A stretch of DNA of 15,660 nt from positions 1 through 15,660 of the forward strand of contig JAZRYS010000217.1 of the NCBI GenBank assembly GCA_045600865.1, read 5' to 3'. Positions 15,471-15,660 of this stretch are shown one piece after another. Every line of letters begins with the position of its first letter. Position 1 is the first letter of the stretch. Position numbers and translations under genes: made by a program. The notes below the pieces were generated by a model. It was not told the origin of the DNA. It saw only the letters and a list, made by a program, of their open reading frames with translations, and searched no databases. This DNA comes from Aphodosoma sp045600865 (lineage in GTDB: Bacteria; Bacteroidota; Bacteroidia; Bacteroidales; Paludibacteraceae).

Positions 15471-15660
15471 TAGCCCTGAAAGGGCGGCACATACCAGCGC
15501 AGGGCGTGAGCCCTGTGTATGAGGTTGTTATAATATTTAAGTCCTGTAAGGACGACACATTTATTTTCACCGTACGTACCATCTAAATGTGTCGTACCTA
15601 CGGCACTCTATTAACGTATTTACCATTTTTACACAGGGCTCACGCCCTGTGCTATATTAT
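15471..15660. repeat. REP-like nested palindromic cluster
   Basis: Two hairpin families occur. Family A is a 13-base hairpin followed by a (G/A)CACAT tail: GCCCT-GAA-AGGGC (15473-15485), GTCCT-GTA-AGGAC (15541-15553) and the reverse copy GTACC-TAC-GGCAC (15594-15606). Family B is CAGGGC-GTGA-GCCCTG at 15500-15515, with its reverse copy at 15634-15649. The A copies share a perfect 12-base inverted pair (15552-15563 and 15584-15595). The B copies match over 23 of 24 bases (15496-15519 and 15630-15653). B-A-A'-B' is therefore a large palindrome centred near GTACGTAC (15572-15579). It resembles bacterial REP/BIME elements, and no transposase is present. The cluster may continue past the window. 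No gene or promoter is visible between 15454 and 15660. Confidence 0.8.

Noticed and set aside
15471..15660. CRISPR array
   Set aside because: The repeats are inverted, of two kinds and irregularly spaced, with no uniform spacers or cas genes.

Overview
The window looks like chromosomal DNA from a member of the Bacteroidales (Prevotella- or Bacteroides-like). The evidence is two promoters of the Bacteroidetes TTTG-N19-TAnnTTTG type, start codons without Shine-Dalgarno sequences but with AT-rich leaders, proteins that read as Bacteroidetes versions of TypA, ParE and LplA, and short palindromic and heptamer repeats between genes. No phage, integrase, transposase, CRISPR or RNA gene was recognised.

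Layout. Positions 1-240 hold what looks like the 3' remnant of a broken or frameshifted gene that overlaps the start of a YitT-family membrane protein gene (224-1120). After a short regulatory gap comes one giant gene (1295-10546) for a predicted secreted protein of 3083 residues. It has its own promoter and terminator, so it is probably a single-gene unit. The terminator of the giant gene is fused to the promoter of typA (10631-12436). typA is followed by a heptamer repeat, a 50-residue two-helix membrane protein (12482-12634) and parE (12635-14500), probably one transcript. lplA (14497-15411) lies on the opposite strand, and its stop codon overlaps that of parE by 4 bases. The right end (15412-15660) has no gene and contains heptamer repeats and nested REP-like palindromes.

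The giant protein is the most unusual item. It has a signal peptide, a PCMD-like (putative carbohydrate metabolism) domain, 15 tandem cadherin-like beta-sandwich repeats of about 84 residues, a second, diverged PCMD-like domain, another 15 repeats, and a C-terminal segment resembling a type IX secretion sorting domain. It therefore reads as a duplicated module, [PCMD-like + 15 repeats] x 2. It is probably a long surface or secreted rod presenting two ligand-binding domains; ligand and function are unknown.

The other genes are housekeeping: TypA (ribosome-associated GTPase), ParE (topoisomerase IV ATPase subunit) and LplA (lipoate scavenging). Nothing seen links their functions to the giant protein.
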